DNA of 64,000 bases from CAZSBG01 sp964605145 (GCA_964605145.1 CAZSBG010000010.1:1-64000); one strand, 5' to 3'; counted from the stretch's first letter, positions 1 through 9,229 are shown. Translations and numbers: made by a program. The notes: a model not told the origin generated them from the letters alone.

Positions 1-160
1 GAGCTATGGGCGCAAAAAAAGTAACTCGAATAACGATAAAAACCTCGAACCTATTATCAAATAGAATGTTCTAATCGGAAATTTGTTTCTGCTTAAAGCA
101 ATGAAGGCGGAAAGAACAAAACTTCAGCCCTCCGCCAAAAATTCAATGTTGCGATCGTTG

Positions 161-233
161 TGAGGGTGCAGGGAATCGAACCCTGGACCCACGGCTTAAA
201 AGGCCGTTGCTCTACCGGCTGAGCTACACCCTC
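161..233 (-). tRNA. tRNA-Lys (anticodon TTT)
   Basis: Read on the minus strand this folds into a full cloverleaf of 73 nt. The 7-bp acceptor stem is GAGGGTG/CACCCTC with discriminator A. The D arm is GCTC/GAGC, the anticodon stem ACGGC/GCCGT has loop CTTTTAA (anticodon TTT, lysine), and the T arm is CAGGG/CCCTG with loop TTCGATT. The bases after the discriminator read CAA, so the 3' CCA is not encoded and must be added by tRNA nucleotidyltransferase. It lies 3' of a minus-strand operon ending at 335. Confidence 0.95.
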
Positions 234-334
234 AATATCCCTGAAAAATATAAAGTGTGAATATAAGAAAATAAATTATTGAAGTCAACAAAAAAATCAT
301 CTTTTTCTTATGAGAATTTTTCAATAATTCAGTT

Positions 335-826
335 TTAAGGCAATGCTATTATTTCAGGGTGGAGATGGTCATCGTCATCAATAGTCAATATTCCAACTGT
401 TTTTGTTTTGCTGTAACGTGGAAAACGGCACGATCCCGGATTGAAATACAGCACCCCATTGGCCCTGTGGATGAGTGGTTGATGGGTGTGGCCGTAAATA
501 ATTGCATTGTAAATTGCATCATCTTCCGATTTAGAGAGGACAATACGTTCAAACCGGTGGCTCATGAATTTATGCGTTAAATAGAAATTCATTGAAAATA
601 ACTGAATAACCTCTTCATTTAGATGGTTACTGAGGATGGGGAATGTATCTGAATTTCCGTGCACAGCGATAACCGGTGCAATAGCGGATAGTTCGGTGAT
701 TACATCCTCGCGACCAATGTCCCCGGCATGCCAGATCTGGTCGACGTGCCGAAAAACTTCAAATACATGAGGATGCACAATTTCATGGGTATCTGAGATG
801 ATGCCAATTTTTGCTTTTACTTTCAT
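335..826 (-). CDS. YfcE/MJ0936-type metallophosphoesterase
   Basis: Predicted cytoplasmic phosphodiesterase of the calcineurin-like superfamily, 163 aa, the usual length for the YfcE/MJ0936 group. The metal-binding motifs appear in order: SDTHE near the N-terminus, HAGDIG, HGNSD at about residue 58, and GHTHQP near 115. These supply the Asp, His and Asn ligands of a two-metal centre. I chose the ATG at 826; a TTG three codons upstream is possible. It follows the LytTR regulator by 22 bp and is probably the last gene of the five-gene receptor/signalling operon. The natural substrate is unknown, because family members hydrolyse generic phosphodiesters in vitro. Function in the operon is not evident. 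Confidence 0.88.
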   Translation of the reverse strand: MKVKAKIGIISDTHEIVHPHVFEVFRHVDQIWHAGDIGREDVITELSAIAPVIAVHGNSDTFPILSNHLNEEVIQLFSMNFYLTHKFMSHRFERIVLSKSEDDAIYNAIIYGHTHQPLIHRANGVLYFNPGSCRFPRYSKTKTVGILTIDDDDHLHPEIIALP

Positions 827-848
827 ATTTGTCAAGCCGTTGATGAAA

Positions 849-1598
849 TTAAATCGTGAAGCGCTTCAGTTTTTGGTATCCGGTTCTGCTCAGAAAAATT
901 TCTTTTCCGTTTTTCAAATATAGTTTATAACGTCCGCTGGACCAGGAAACAATATCGCGAACAGCATCTATATTGACGATGAATGACCTGTGCGCCCGGA
1001 TAAACTGATCCGGATTTAATCGCTCCTCCAAATGATTCAGCGATTGTTGAATCAGATAGGAATCGTTCTTCGTATTTATTTCGGCATAATCATCCATTGC
1101 TTGAATTAGGGTGATTTCTTTTGCTGAAACAATCACAATCCTTCCTGCACTTTTAATGAGCAGACGGTCCAGATAATTTTGACTGGACTTGATTGTTTGA
1201 AGAAGTTTTTCTATCGTTTCATCAGATTCGCGCTTAGAAAGCAGGCTGTTTACCGCGCGCTCAACAGCCATCGTAAAACGGTCGCTGTCGTACGGCTTTA
1301 ACAGATAATCAATGGCATTGACTTCAAATGCCTGAATGGCATACTGGTCGTACGCCGTTGAGAAAATAACTTTCGGTTTTTCATCGAGCATGTCAAGCAA
1401 TTCAAATCCGTTGATTTCAGGCATTTGAATGTCCAGAAAGATCAGGTCAGGATGAAATTTTTCAATGGCCTGAAGAGCTTCATGGGCATCTCGGCATTCC
1501 GACAGAATTTCGATATTCGGATGCTGCATTAAATACTCTTTGATGATACTCCGCCCTAATTCTTCATCATCAACGATAATCGCTTTGATTTTATCCAT
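849..1598 (-). CDS. LytTR-family response regulator
   Basis: Two-domain transcriptional regulator of 249 aa. The N-terminal receiver domain (about 1-125) has the acidic DDEE start, the phospho-acceptor Asp in FLDIQMPEING and the KPY lysine motif. The C-terminal part (about 145-249) matches the LytTR DNA-binding domain, including the IRAHRSFIVN motif. It starts 5 bp after the stop of the LytS-type kinase gene at 1604-2677, the standard kinase-regulator pairing, so the kinase is very likely its partner. LytTR regulators usually bind paired repeats upstream of target promoters. A likely target is its own operon, whose first gene is the TonB receptor. That target is inferred from position only. 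Confidence 0.93.
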   Translation of the reverse strand: MDKIKAIIVDDEELGRSIIKEYLMQHPNIEILSECRDAHEALQAIEKFHPDLIFLDIQMPEINGFELLDMLDEKPKVIFSTAYDQYAIQAFEVNAIDYLLKPYDSDRFTMAVERAVNSLLSKRESDETIEKLLQTIKSSQNYLDRLLIKSAGRIVIVSAKEITLIQAMDDYAEINTKNDSYLIQQSLNHLEERLNPDQFIRAHRSFIVNIDAVRDIVSWSSGRYKLYLKNGKEIFLSRTGYQKLKRFTI

Positions 1599-1603
1599 GA
1601 TAA

Positions 1604-2677
1604 TTATTCGATTGGAATTTTAAAATTAATTTGAAACTTAGTTCCATCGCTTCGATCAACCTGGAAAGTGTATTTTTCACCATACATTCGGTCGAGCCGT
1701 TGTTGAATATTTTTCAATGAAATACCATTTCCAATGTTATCCTCACTTTGAATGGTGTTGGTTATAATCCCTGCAATTTCAGAATCATTTTTCTGAATGG
1801 ACAATTCAATCTGCCCGCCGATTCTGCTGTTGGCTATACCATGCTTTACGGCATTTTCCAGCAAAGGTTGAAGCAGCATTGCAGGAAATGACTTGGTCAG
1901 CAATTCGGGATCAACATCTTCGTTGAATGTCATTTTATTGCCAAACCGAATTTGTTCTATTCCAATATAAAGATGGACTAAATCTAACTCTTCTTTCAAT
2001 GGAATCATCACCTTGTCGTGATTTTTTAGGGATACGCGAAGCAGTTCTGATAATTGTGAAATCATTTTTCTGGCGAGAACCTGATTTTGGGTGACCAGCG
2101 CGTTAATAGAATTCAGTGTGTTAAATAGAAAATGAGGATTCATCTGTAATTTCAGTGCTTTCAGTTCTGCATCACGTGTTAAAACTTTTAGTTCGGCTTC
2201 TGCAATTTGCTTTATCTTGAAATTGCGATAATAAATAATGGTGTAATAAATTCCTGCTACAAAAAAATATTGAACCATACCAAATAAAAATTGCCATCCA
2301 ATAATGTCGCGGGTATTTATCCGTTCGAATATTATATTTCCTTCATCAAGGTACCAAAATCCGTATGCTAAAAAGAGCCACATAGCTGAGAATAGTGTTG
2401 ACAAAGCAAAATGAAAAAATTTGAAGAATACGGGATGAATCATGTCATATGGAATCTTTTTGCAAATATGCCAGACAAGAATGCTCAGCAGTGCGAAAAT
2501 ATAGTTGAAATTCGCGGAACTAATGAGTGCAATTAGAAACGATATTTCACCGACCTGAAAATACATGACGATTGCATAGAAGAAAACCCAGCAGGTCCAT
2601 AATGAAAATGCCCACCATTTCAGTCCTGATTTTGATTGGTTGTGCTTCATGAAAAAACTGTCCAGTTTATTCGACAT
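1604..2677 (-). CDS. LytS/YehU-type sensor histidine kinase
   Basis: Membrane histidine kinase of 357 aa. The N-terminal half has several hydrophobic segments (about residues 20-160, roughly four TM helices) and no recognisable extracellular ligand domain. A short linker leads to a His_kinase (PF06580) domain whose phospho-acceptor is the His in QMNPHFLFNTLN. The ATPase motif follows as LLQPLLENAVKHG, with a glycine-rich GNGISLKNIQQRL near the end. This architecture defines kinases that partner with LytTR regulators, and one starts 5 bp downstream. Because the gene sits behind a TonB receptor and a TPR protein, it may sense envelope state or substrate uptake. The signal cannot be read from the sequence. 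Confidence 0.93.
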   Translation of the reverse strand: MSNKLDSFFMKHNQSKSGLKWWAFSLWTCWVFFYAIVMYFQVGEISFLIALISSANFNYIFALLSILVWHICKKIPYDMIHPVFFKFFHFALSTLFSAMWLFLAYGFWYLDEGNIIFERINTRDIIGWQFLFGMVQYFFVAGIYYTIIYYRNFKIKQIAEAELKVLTRDAELKALKLQMNPHFLFNTLNSINALVTQNQVLARKMISQLSELLRVSLKNHDKVMIPLKEELDLVHLYIGIEQIRFGNKMTFNEDVDPELLTKSFPAMLLQPLLENAVKHGIANSRIGGQIELSIQKNDSEIAGIITNTIQSEDNIGNGISLKNIQQRLDRMYGEKYTFQVDRSDGTKFQINFKIPIE

Positions 2678-2723
2678 AATTGATTTTGTTAAATGTAAAT
2701 TTCTTCCATGAAAAATTCAAGCA

Positions 2724-3509
2724 TTATTTGTTGTTTTCGGCCAATTTCTTTTGAAGATTCGGGAGTAATACTTCGCTCACCCATGAGTAATCCTTATTTA
2801 TTTTCAGGGCCTTCAAGTAGCTATTGTTTGCTTCAATAAGTTCGCCTTGCTCGGAATGAACCAATCCCAACCAGGCGAAGGCTTCTTCATGGCCCCAGTC
2901 AGGTAATTCCTGGCCGGAAACGTTAGTCGTATCAAAACAGGCAATTGCTTTTTCAAAATGTTCTTTGGCTTTATCTTTACCGCCACCAAAAATTTTGGGT
3001 GTAAAAAACGCCGAAATGCCGGCAATAAGATAATTTCTTGGATTTGATTCATCCAGCTTCATGGCTTTTCCAATTTGCAGGCCAGATTTTGGCCCCAGTG
3101 TCATTCCCAATATTGGTTTCAATCCGATTTTGTTGCTATATAGTGAAGCAAGCAGATTATGCGCATCAGCGAAATTACTCTTTAATTCGATGCATTGCTC
3201 TAAATGGTCAATGCCTTCATCGACAAATTGCAACGCCCTGTCTTTGTCCTGTTGTATGTAAAATGTACTGAGTCGCCAATCAGAAAATCCAATATAATAA
3301 TGAATCAGCCATGAATCCTGCTCCTCCGAAATATTGAACAGCCGTTCAAAATAAGCTCTTGATTTGAGGAAATCGGTATCAGACCAATTATTGAAAGCTT
3401 GTCTGAGCATTTCATTGCCCTTGAGAATAGGTTCCTGAATTTCCGTTTGTGCATGAAGCAAAAATGGAACAAGCAGAAAAACAAAAAAAGTAAAAGTGAT
3501 TTTTTTCAT
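2724..3509 (-). CDS. Exported TPR-repeat protein
   Basis: 261-aa protein with a clear Sec signal peptide (MKKIT, hydrophobic core, cleavage likely after LHA at about residue 20). The mature part is helical with TPR-like repeats, for example around DRALQFVDEGIDHLEQCIEL, DKAKEHFEKAIACF and IEANNSYLKALKIN. TPR domains mediate protein-protein contacts. A periplasmic location next to a TonB-dependent receptor suggests a scaffold or accessory role in that system, but this is inference. An SD-like GGAG precedes the ATG. It lies 30 bp behind the receptor gene and 46 bp ahead of the kinase gene, so it is probably co-transcribed. No enzymatic motif is visible. Confidence 0.8.
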   Translation of the reverse strand: MKKITFTFFVFLLVPFLLHAQTEIQEPILKGNEMLRQAFNNWSDTDFLKSRAYFERLFNISEEQDSWLIHYYIGFSDWRLSTFYIQQDKDRALQFVDEGIDHLEQCIELKSNFADAHNLLASLYSNKIGLKPILGMTLGPKSGLQIGKAMKLDESNPRNYLIAGISAFFTPKIFGGGKDKAKEHFEKAIACFDTTNVSGQELPDWGHEEAFAWLGLVHSEQGELIEANNSYLKALKINKDYSWVSEVLLPNLQKKLAENNK

Positions 3510-3539
3510 TTTAATCTCCAGGATTTAATTATTGGAAAA

Positions 3540-5699
3540 TTATAAGTTGAATTGAACTCCAAAATACCAGGAGCGGCCAAATGAGCTTTCAACCGCTTCC
3601 CTTCGCTTAAAGTCTGATGAATAATGATAATCGAAAATATTGATTCGATCGAGCACGTTTGAAATTGAAATATAAAATATTGTCATATCCTTTTCGAATA
3701 ATTGAACCAGGTAAGTGAAGTTTAAATCCAGTTTTTCATAGGATGGCACGCGCGCCTCATTATATTTTCCGAAAGCCGGTGTGTAAGGTTTGCCGGATGC
3801 AAATCGATACCCTGCACCAAGACTGAAATTTTTCAGGAGTTCAATGTTCATCACAACGGAAATATTGTGCGGAATGTCGAAATAGGGAGAAGTTAGAACA
3901 GGAATATCGTTCCACTTGCGTCGCGCCCTGAGCCAGCTATAGGACAGCCGGCCTGAAAGAAGTCCATACGATTTTTTGAAAAATACATCTAAACCTGTGG
4001 CATGCCCATATCCATTATTTGTGTAATTCAGCGATTCGTGATTGAGCAGCAGGTCTTTGTATTTTTTGTAATAGATCTCCACGCGGAAAATTGTATTGTC
4101 TTTCTGGAACGCATAGCCGAAAATGTAATGCAGCGCGTGCATGGAGCAAAGTTTTGGATTTCCCACATACGGATCGAAATATTTAGGCGCCGGGTACTGA
4201 TGAAAGATTCCCCAGCTCGCTGTCAAGATTGAGTGCTTGGACAGAGAATAATTTGCGGTGAACCGTGGCGCAATTTTGTATTGTTCTGTTTTTGATTCAT
4301 ATTCAGCCCTGATACCGGCAGTTGAATGAATGCCGAATAACACAAACGACTCCATTTCGATGAATTGTACGAATCGGTTTGAGGTATAATCTGTAGCCAC
4401 TTTCTGGGACAGCGCATTTGGATTAACGTCCATTTCATTTATAGGCACTGTGCCGAAAATATCTGTTGTATGATGGAAAAATCTTAGCCCTGCCCTAAAT
4501 GTGATCCCTGCGCTGATTTCTCCCTCGCCGTGAAATCTTGCCTGGTAAAGACAATCCTCTATATCCAAATTCATAACTCCCAGCATTGCTTTTTTTTGAT
4601 AGCGATTGAGTGCGACGTTTGACTGAAACAGAATTTTATTTTTAAAAAGGTTGGTGTATCGCAGATTGTAGAGTTCATTGGAAGAATTGCCATAAAAATA
4701 TGATGAAAAGTCGGGATCTTCCACTTCAAGGCCAACGTTGTCTTTCTCCCGATAAATAAACATATTAACGTGCTGTTGATTATTTACCTTATAAATCATG
4801 TTTAAATTCAGATCAAAGGAAAATGGGTATCGGGAAAAAATTTTCGAGGTATTATTCAATTCAAACAGCATTTTCGTGTTGCTGCGATTCCCTGAAAATG
4901 AGAATCCCAATTTATCATTTATTATCGGAGCTGAAATATAAGCCGATTCCGTCGCGAGGCCGATTCCAATACCCATCCTGCGCTGCTCAGGCAAATCGTG
5001 ACTCTCCATAACGAGCGCGCCGGACAAAGCGTTTCCGTACCTTGCGGAGAAGCCACCGCTGGAGAAAAAAGTGCCTTTCAGTAAAAATGGGCTGATTGTG
5101 CCAAAGAATCCACCTGTGGGCGATTCATATTTGTATGGATGATTGATGATGGCGCCGTCCACTAAAAACACATTTTCTGAGACATCACCGCCGCGGACAA
5201 ACAGACCGGCTCCTTCCTCCACCTGTTGCAGGCCGGGGAATGATTTGATCGCCCAGAATAAATCGGCGGCTGCGCCCGGTGTCCGAACCACATCCATGGC
5301 CGAGAGCGTCACACCCTCCCCATCAGCAGCAGTAAATGCACTGGCGGTTATCATCACTTCTTCACCCTTTATTTGAATTTGTTTTAAACGGATATCCACA
5401 AATAACGAATCGCCAGGTATTAAAATAATGTCCTGTTCGAAATTTGAAAACCCGATATACGAACATACGAGGTACTGCTTTCCAGACAATCGCGATTTAA
5501 ACTTAAATTTACCCTCTTTATCAGACATGTTTCCATCCAGACTGCCTTGTAAAAAAATGTTTGCGTAAGGTAAAGGTTCGCCAGTTCCATTGGATACTTT
5601 CCCTGAAATAATGCATGATTTTTCAGAGCAATGCGCTGAATGCAATGTGCCGTGGAGCAGAATAATGAAAAAGATTGTTTTGATCAATGTCGTTCGCAT
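3540..5699 (-). CDS. TonB-dependent receptor with carboxypeptidase-like N-terminal domain
   Basis: 719-aa outer-membrane receptor. After a signal peptide (cleavage near residue 24) there is a CarbopepD_reg-like beta domain (about 28-110, with SNGTGEPLPYANIFLQGS). A TonB plug domain follows (about 120-240, including GLFVRGGDVSENVFLVDG), then a beta-barrel running to the C-terminus. The protein ends in alternating aromatic residues and FNL, the usual outer-membrane insertion signal. It is the first gene of a minus-strand unit with a TPR protein, a LytS/LytTR pair and a phosphoesterase. No SusD partner is present, so it is not a classical polysaccharide utilisation pair. The substrate is unknown. 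The ATG at 5699 follows an AGGA ribosome-binding site. Confidence 0.92.
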   Translation of the reverse strand: MRTTLIKTIFFIILLHGTLHSAHCSEKSCIISGKVSNGTGEPLPYANIFLQGSLDGNMSDKEGKFKFKSRLSGKQYLVCSYIGFSNFEQDIILIPGDSLFVDIRLKQIQIKGEEVMITASAFTAADGEGVTLSAMDVVRTPGAAADLFWAIKSFPGLQQVEEGAGLFVRGGDVSENVFLVDGAIINHPYKYESPTGGFFGTISPFLLKGTFFSSGGFSARYGNALSGALVMESHDLPEQRRMGIGIGLATESAYISAPIINDKLGFSFSGNRSNTKMLFELNNTSKIFSRYPFSFDLNLNMIYKVNNQQHVNMFIYREKDNVGLEVEDPDFSSYFYGNSSNELYNLRYTNLFKNKILFQSNVALNRYQKKAMLGVMNLDIEDCLYQARFHGEGEISAGITFRAGLRFFHHTTDIFGTVPINEMDVNPNALSQKVATDYTSNRFVQFIEMESFVLFGIHSTAGIRAEYESKTEQYKIAPRFTANYSLSKHSILTASWGIFHQYPAPKYFDPYVGNPKLCSMHALHYIFGYAFQKDNTIFRVEIYYKKYKDLLLNHESLNYTNNGYGHATGLDVFFKKSYGLLSGRLSYSWLRARRKWNDIPVLTSPYFDIPHNISVVMNIELLKNFSLGAGYRFASGKPYTPAFGKYNEARVPSYEKLDLNFTYLVQLFEKDMTIFYISISNVLDRINIFDYHYSSDFKRREAVESSFGRSWYFGVQFNL

Positions 5700-6355
5700 A
5701 AATTTTTATCCTGTTTTTATGAAAATAAATTGATGAATCAAGTTGTCTTGAATTAATATTAATGAATGAACCCGGAAATATCAATTATGAATCTCTGAAT
5801 GCATAAATAAATCGGTGAAATGACAAATTATACCAGTGAATCAATTTCGGTAATAACCCCAATTTTAATTTTTAGCAATAATATGGAATTCTTAAGAAAA
5901 ACACCTAATGGAATTTGGTTGAAGCCCGATTAAATATATCGGAGCCCGGTTTTTCCTGGTATTCGCAAGAAAATAAGTCAGATTATCGTTTATAAACAAG
6001 TTGTATAATAAGTATTACACATGCTTGTTTGTTGTTAAACACATCAAGTTTAAATAAATTAATTAATTAAATAAAAACAAGCTTTTTAAATGTATTGTTT
6101 TATAGACAATTATAACAATCAATATGCGATTGAGCGATTTTTTCTTTATTTATCATAAAACTTAATATTTATAAGTCATTGTAATTAAATGGATAAAATA
6201 GTTATGAAAAAATAATGTTATTTCTCCATGGCTTACATAGATGGCACTTGATTTGCGATAACATAAATATTAATTGCGATCATGTTAAGAAATTAAAATA
6301 TTCTGGGAGTTTTGGGGTAATAACTTTCGCTTTTAAACGAATTGTGAGGTTTCTT
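5700..6355. other. Divergent AT-rich intergenic region
   Basis: About 650 bp between the divergently transcribed TonB-receptor operon and the 6356 gene, so it must hold promoters for both. It is very AT-rich. I see one inverted repeat, AAACAAG at 5994-6000 and CTTGTTT at 6024-6030, with a TATAAT-like run between the arms, and a third AAACAAG near 6075. An open frame can be extended upstream of 6356 to 6215, but that part is not protein-like and has no ribosome-binding site. No RNA gene was recognised. Confidence 0.5.
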
Positions 6356-6979
6356 ATGAAAAAACTATTGAATGGTCTGTGGTGCGTGTGTGTTTTAAGT
6401 ATGATGAGCTGGAATGTTCACGCAGTTGATTTGAATAGCGAAAAAACACCCGGGACTTTGGGTAGCGAAAAACAAATTCTTAACGCGTTGATGAAAACAA
6501 TAAAGAATGAAGGGTACGTGCTTTTAAATTTGCATCGTGACAATTATACATTGGTCATCCCAACGTCAAATAATTTCTCGAGGGTATTACAGAATCTGCA
6601 GCAGGAAGACTTTTTGAGTGAAGAACAATTGAATGATTTTTCACTTCTCTGGGACAAAACAAGAGAAAACGGCGGGATTGGTGTTTTGGAGCATAAAAAG
6701 ATACAAACACAGGGACGGGAGATTGCCCGAAGAAATAGAAAAACACCGGAAATTCCCGGAAAAACTTTTCAGCCTGGACAAAAAGATGAGATATATAATT
6801 ATTTGCAACAGCGGGCAATCATATTGAAAGAAGTGGTTGAATATCACAAGGCGATCAAAAAAGCAAAAACAGAACTGGATGAATTGAAAAAAGAACGCGA
6901 GACGATTCAAAAAAGAATTTTGTTTTTGAAGAAATTAATGGCAAATAACGGGGCGAAACAAACCTTATCAACAAAATAA
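6356..6979 (+). CDS. Exported protein of unknown function with C-terminal coiled coil
   Basis: 207-aa protein that I do not recognise. The open frame begins at 6215, but the ATG at 6356 is preceded by GAGG and begins a convincing signal peptide (MKKLLNG, hydrophobic core, VHA cleavage site at about residue 26). The mature protein is highly charged. Residues 40-90 contain a compact segment (NEGYVLLNLHRDNYTLVIP), a basic stretch follows, and the last 60 residues are Lys/Glu-rich heptads that should form a coiled coil. It is followed after 9 bp by a second unknown gene at 6989, so the two are probably co-transcribed and may act together. A periplasmic location is inferred from the signal peptide. 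Confidence 0.72.
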   Translation: MKKLLNGLWCVCVLSMMSWNVHAVDLNSEKTPGTLGSEKQILNALMKTIKNEGYVLLNLHRDNYTLVIPTSNNFSRVLQNLQQEDFLSEEQLNDFSLLWDKTRENGGIGVLEHKKIQTQGREIARRNRKTPEIPGKTFQPGQKDEIYNYLQQRAIILKEVVEYHKAIKKAKTELDELKKERETIQKRILFLKKLMANNGAKQTLSTK

Positions 6980-6988
6980 GGTGTCTTT

Positions 6989-7327
6989 ATGAAGAGAAAG
7001 GTAAGGACAACGGATGTCCTGAAAAAAAACGGCCACCTCGATTTCAAGCGCGAGGTGGTCAGGGATATTTTATACCAGATCGATTACCAGGCAGCGTTTC
7101 GTCGCAAAGTGATTGATATGCCTGAAAAAAATATGGTGGATCAGTTAATGAATCTGCCGACAAATGTACTGCTTTCGTGGTACAACGCGTTTCTCTACTT
7201 TCGCCAGGAAACAATTTTTTCCGGGTATGAAATGAATGGGCTCAAGGTATTGGATCAGCCCTATGACGCCATTCGAAAAAAAATGGAAAATGATCCGGAT
7301 TTTGATTTGCATAAGTATATCTTTTAG
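6989..7327 (+). CDS. Small hypothetical protein
   Basis: 112-aa predicted cytoplasmic protein with no signal peptide or TM segment and no family I recognise. It is rich in charged and aromatic residues and appears mostly helical. It starts 9 bp after the exported coiled-coil protein gene, which supports it being a real, co-transcribed gene. Its stop codon overlaps by 4 bp the stop of the convergent MFS transporter gene (7324-8568, minus strand), so the two transcripts must overlap. Function is unknown. The pairing with the exported partner is the only functional clue. Confidence 0.62.
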   Translation: MKRKVRTTDVLKKNGHLDFKREVVRDILYQIDYQAAFRRKVIDMPEKNMVDQLMNLPTNVLLSWYNAFLYFRQETIFSGYEMNGLKVLDQPYDAIRKKMENDPDFDLHKYIF

Positions 7328-8568
7328 CGAACATCCTGATTTACTGTGCGTGGTATTAATTTTCGGAGTACGCCAAATCCGACTGCTGCCACACCACCGA
7401 GGCCGGCAAGCACGCCCCAGAGAATGAATGGCTGGTGCAGAAAATGATCGGCCAGAATTCCCCCATAAAATGGACCAAGACTTCTTCCCATGCTCTGGAA
7501 TAATCCATAAACACCGAGATAAGTGGCTTTCAGCGATTCCGGCGCCCAATTGGAAACCAGTGTGGTTCCGGAAGGAATGAAAAATATTTCCCCGAAAGTC
7601 AGAATGAAAATGGCCGCAGCTAACCACCAGAAATTTGTGCTTGCCGCCACAACGAGATAACTGAAACCGGCGAAAAACGAGCCGATGGAAAGCGCGCGCG
7701 TCAAGGGCATTCGTTTGATCCATCGAATTCCATGAATTTGAAAAAGAATGATCACTGATCCATTGATGGTATACAAATAGCCCAATTGAATTTTTGAAAT
7801 CTGTACAATTTCAATGGAAAAAACGGATAAGGTGGTCACAATTTGGGTGAGAATGGAAAATATTAAAAGTGAGACAACGCCGAATAAGATGAATGATTTA
7901 TGGGTGGAGATTTTTTTCAAGTCATGAAAACTGAATCGGGATTGGATTTCTGCACTTTTCGAATCCGGAATATAGAAGTAAATAATTAAAACAGCGATCA
8001 CAAAGAACAGGCCTGAAATGAAGAAGATCAATGAATAGGACACCGATGCCAGATAGCCTCCAATTGCCGGCCCGATAGCCCAGCCAATATTAAATCCCAT
8101 TCGCTGCAGTCCGTATGCTTCAATTCTGTCCACGGGAGAAACCAGATCCGAGATGAGCGCATCTGCTGCCGGCATGAACATGGAGCCAAATCCGTACGCA
8201 AAAAAAATGGCGATACCGATAATATAAATGGGCAGGTGAGCCAGTATGGTAAGCGCCAGGATGAAGAACGCCAGCGTGCGTCCCACGCCGGCAACGAGCA
8301 TCACCCTTCTCCTGTTGAACCTGTCTGCGAAGCTGCCACCGAGAATCTGCATTACCGAGCGAATTACTGCCACTCCCAGAAAAATAGAACCGATTAATGT
8401 CATGGAAACATTTTGTTCGGAATACAGATAAATGCTGATAAACGGCAGTATGATGGAGAAACCAAGCGCATTGACCACGCGAATGGTGAGCAGTAGCCAG
8501 AGCCTCTTGTCGTAATAGTGATATTTTGAAAGAATGCGTTTCCAGTTTCTGTTCATTCGGTCTATCAT
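7324..8568 (-). CDS. MFS transporter (drug/multidrug efflux type)
   Basis: 414-aa integral membrane protein with about 12 hydrophobic segments, typical of the major facilitator superfamily. The conserved loop 2-3 motif is visible as GGSFADRFNRRRVML, a version of G-x-x-x-D-R-x-G-R-R. The second half has the weaker repeat (GGILADHF). The sequence most resembles the multidrug-resistance branch of proton antiporters, but the substrate cannot be assigned. It lies 7 bp downstream of the deoxynucleoside kinase gene and may be co-transcribed with it. The gene ends convergently with the 6989-7327 gene, overlapping it by 4 bp. A 12-TM inner-membrane topology is expected. Confidence 0.85.
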   Translation of the reverse strand: MIDRMNRNWKRILSKYHYYDKRLWLLLTIRVVNALGFSIILPFISIYLYSEQNVSMTLIGSIFLGVAVIRSVMQILGGSFADRFNRRRVMLVAGVGRTLAFFILALTILAHLPIYIIGIAIFFAYGFGSMFMPAADALISDLVSPVDRIEAYGLQRMGFNIGWAIGPAIGGYLASVSYSLIFFISGLFFVIAVLIIYFYIPDSKSAEIQSRFSFHDLKKISTHKSFILFGVVSLLIFSILTQIVTTLSVFSIEIVQISKIQLGYLYTINGSVIILFQIHGIRWIKRMPLTRALSIGSFFAGFSYLVVAASTNFWWLAAAIFILTFGEIFFIPSGTTLVSNWAPESLKATYLGVYGLFQSMGRSLGPFYGGILADHFLHQPFILWGVLAGLGGVAAVGFGVLRKLIPRTVNQDVR

Positions 8569-8575
8569 GGGCGAT

Positions 8576-9229
8576 TCAGATTTGACTTATGTTGGGGAAA
8601 AGTTCCATTTGCGTTTCATATAGACCGATTTCACGAATAATTTCATTGATTCGGGATTGGTCGTTTTCGATGTCGAGATCATCGGTATTGACAATTAAAA
8701 TGCGGTGGTTGCGAGCATATCGTTTCACCCATGCTTCGTAGGCAAGATTGAGCTGGGCAAGATATTCTTTGTCAATTTTACGTTCAAAATCACGACCGCG
8801 TTTTCGTATGCGACTGATCAGCGTCCAGATGGATGCGCGTAAGTAGATTATCAAATCCGGGTAGCGCAATGAGCTCAGAATGGTTTCATAAAGATCGTTA
8901 TAATTTAGATAGTCCTTTTCAGACATAATTTTTTTGTCGTACAGATTCGTTGCAAAAATTTCTCCATCTTCGAAAATAGTTCGATCCTGAATGCAGGTGG
9001 AGGTGGAATCCTGTATTTCCAGATGAGCTTTGAACCGTTGGGTGAGAAAAAAAATTTGAGAGTGAAAGCTCCATCTTTTCATGTCATAGTAAAAATCCGA
9101 TAAATATGGATTCTCCACTACTTTTTCATAATAGGGGCGCCAGTTAAACTGTTCGCTTAAGAGTTTTGTCCATGTGGTTTTTCCAACGCCGATATTTCCG
9201 GCCAGGGCAAAAAAGTAGTTTTTTCTCAA
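8576..9229 (-). CDS. Deoxynucleoside kinase
   Basis: 217-aa kinase of the dNK/dCK/dGK family, which phosphorylates deoxynucleosides in nucleotide salvage using ATP. The P-loop is near the N-terminus (GNIGVGKTTWTK). The catalytic DR motif appears as QDRTIFED at about residue 80, and an arginine-rich lid follows (RIRKRGRDFERKID, about 140-155). Length and motif order fit bacterial dAK/dGK-type enzymes. Base specificity cannot be read from the sequence. The first codon consistent with the P-loop context is TTG at 9229, with a weak GGGA upstream. No in-frame ATG lies close enough to replace it. The MFS gene follows after 7 bp. Confidence 0.9.
   Translation of the reverse strand: MRKNYFFALAGNIGVGKTTWTKLLSEQFNWRPYYEKVVENPYLSDFYYDMKRWSFHSQIFFLTQRFKAHLEIQDSTSTCIQDRTIFEDGEIFATNLYDKKIMSEKDYLNYNDLYETILSSLRYPDLIIYLRASIWTLISRIRKRGRDFERKIDKEYLAQLNLAYEAWVKRYARNHRILIVNTDDLDIENDQSRINEIIREIGLYETQMELFPNISQI

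Noticed and set aside
274..329. AATTATTGAA/TTCAATAATT inverted repeat as terminator of the phosphoesterase gene
   Set aside because: AT-only stem with a 36-nt loop and no useful T-run directly after it; too weak to call.
6215..6355. N-terminal extension of the exported coiled-coil protein
   Set aside because: The ATG at 6356 has an SD and starts a perfect signal peptide; the extension would bury it and has no ribosome-binding site.
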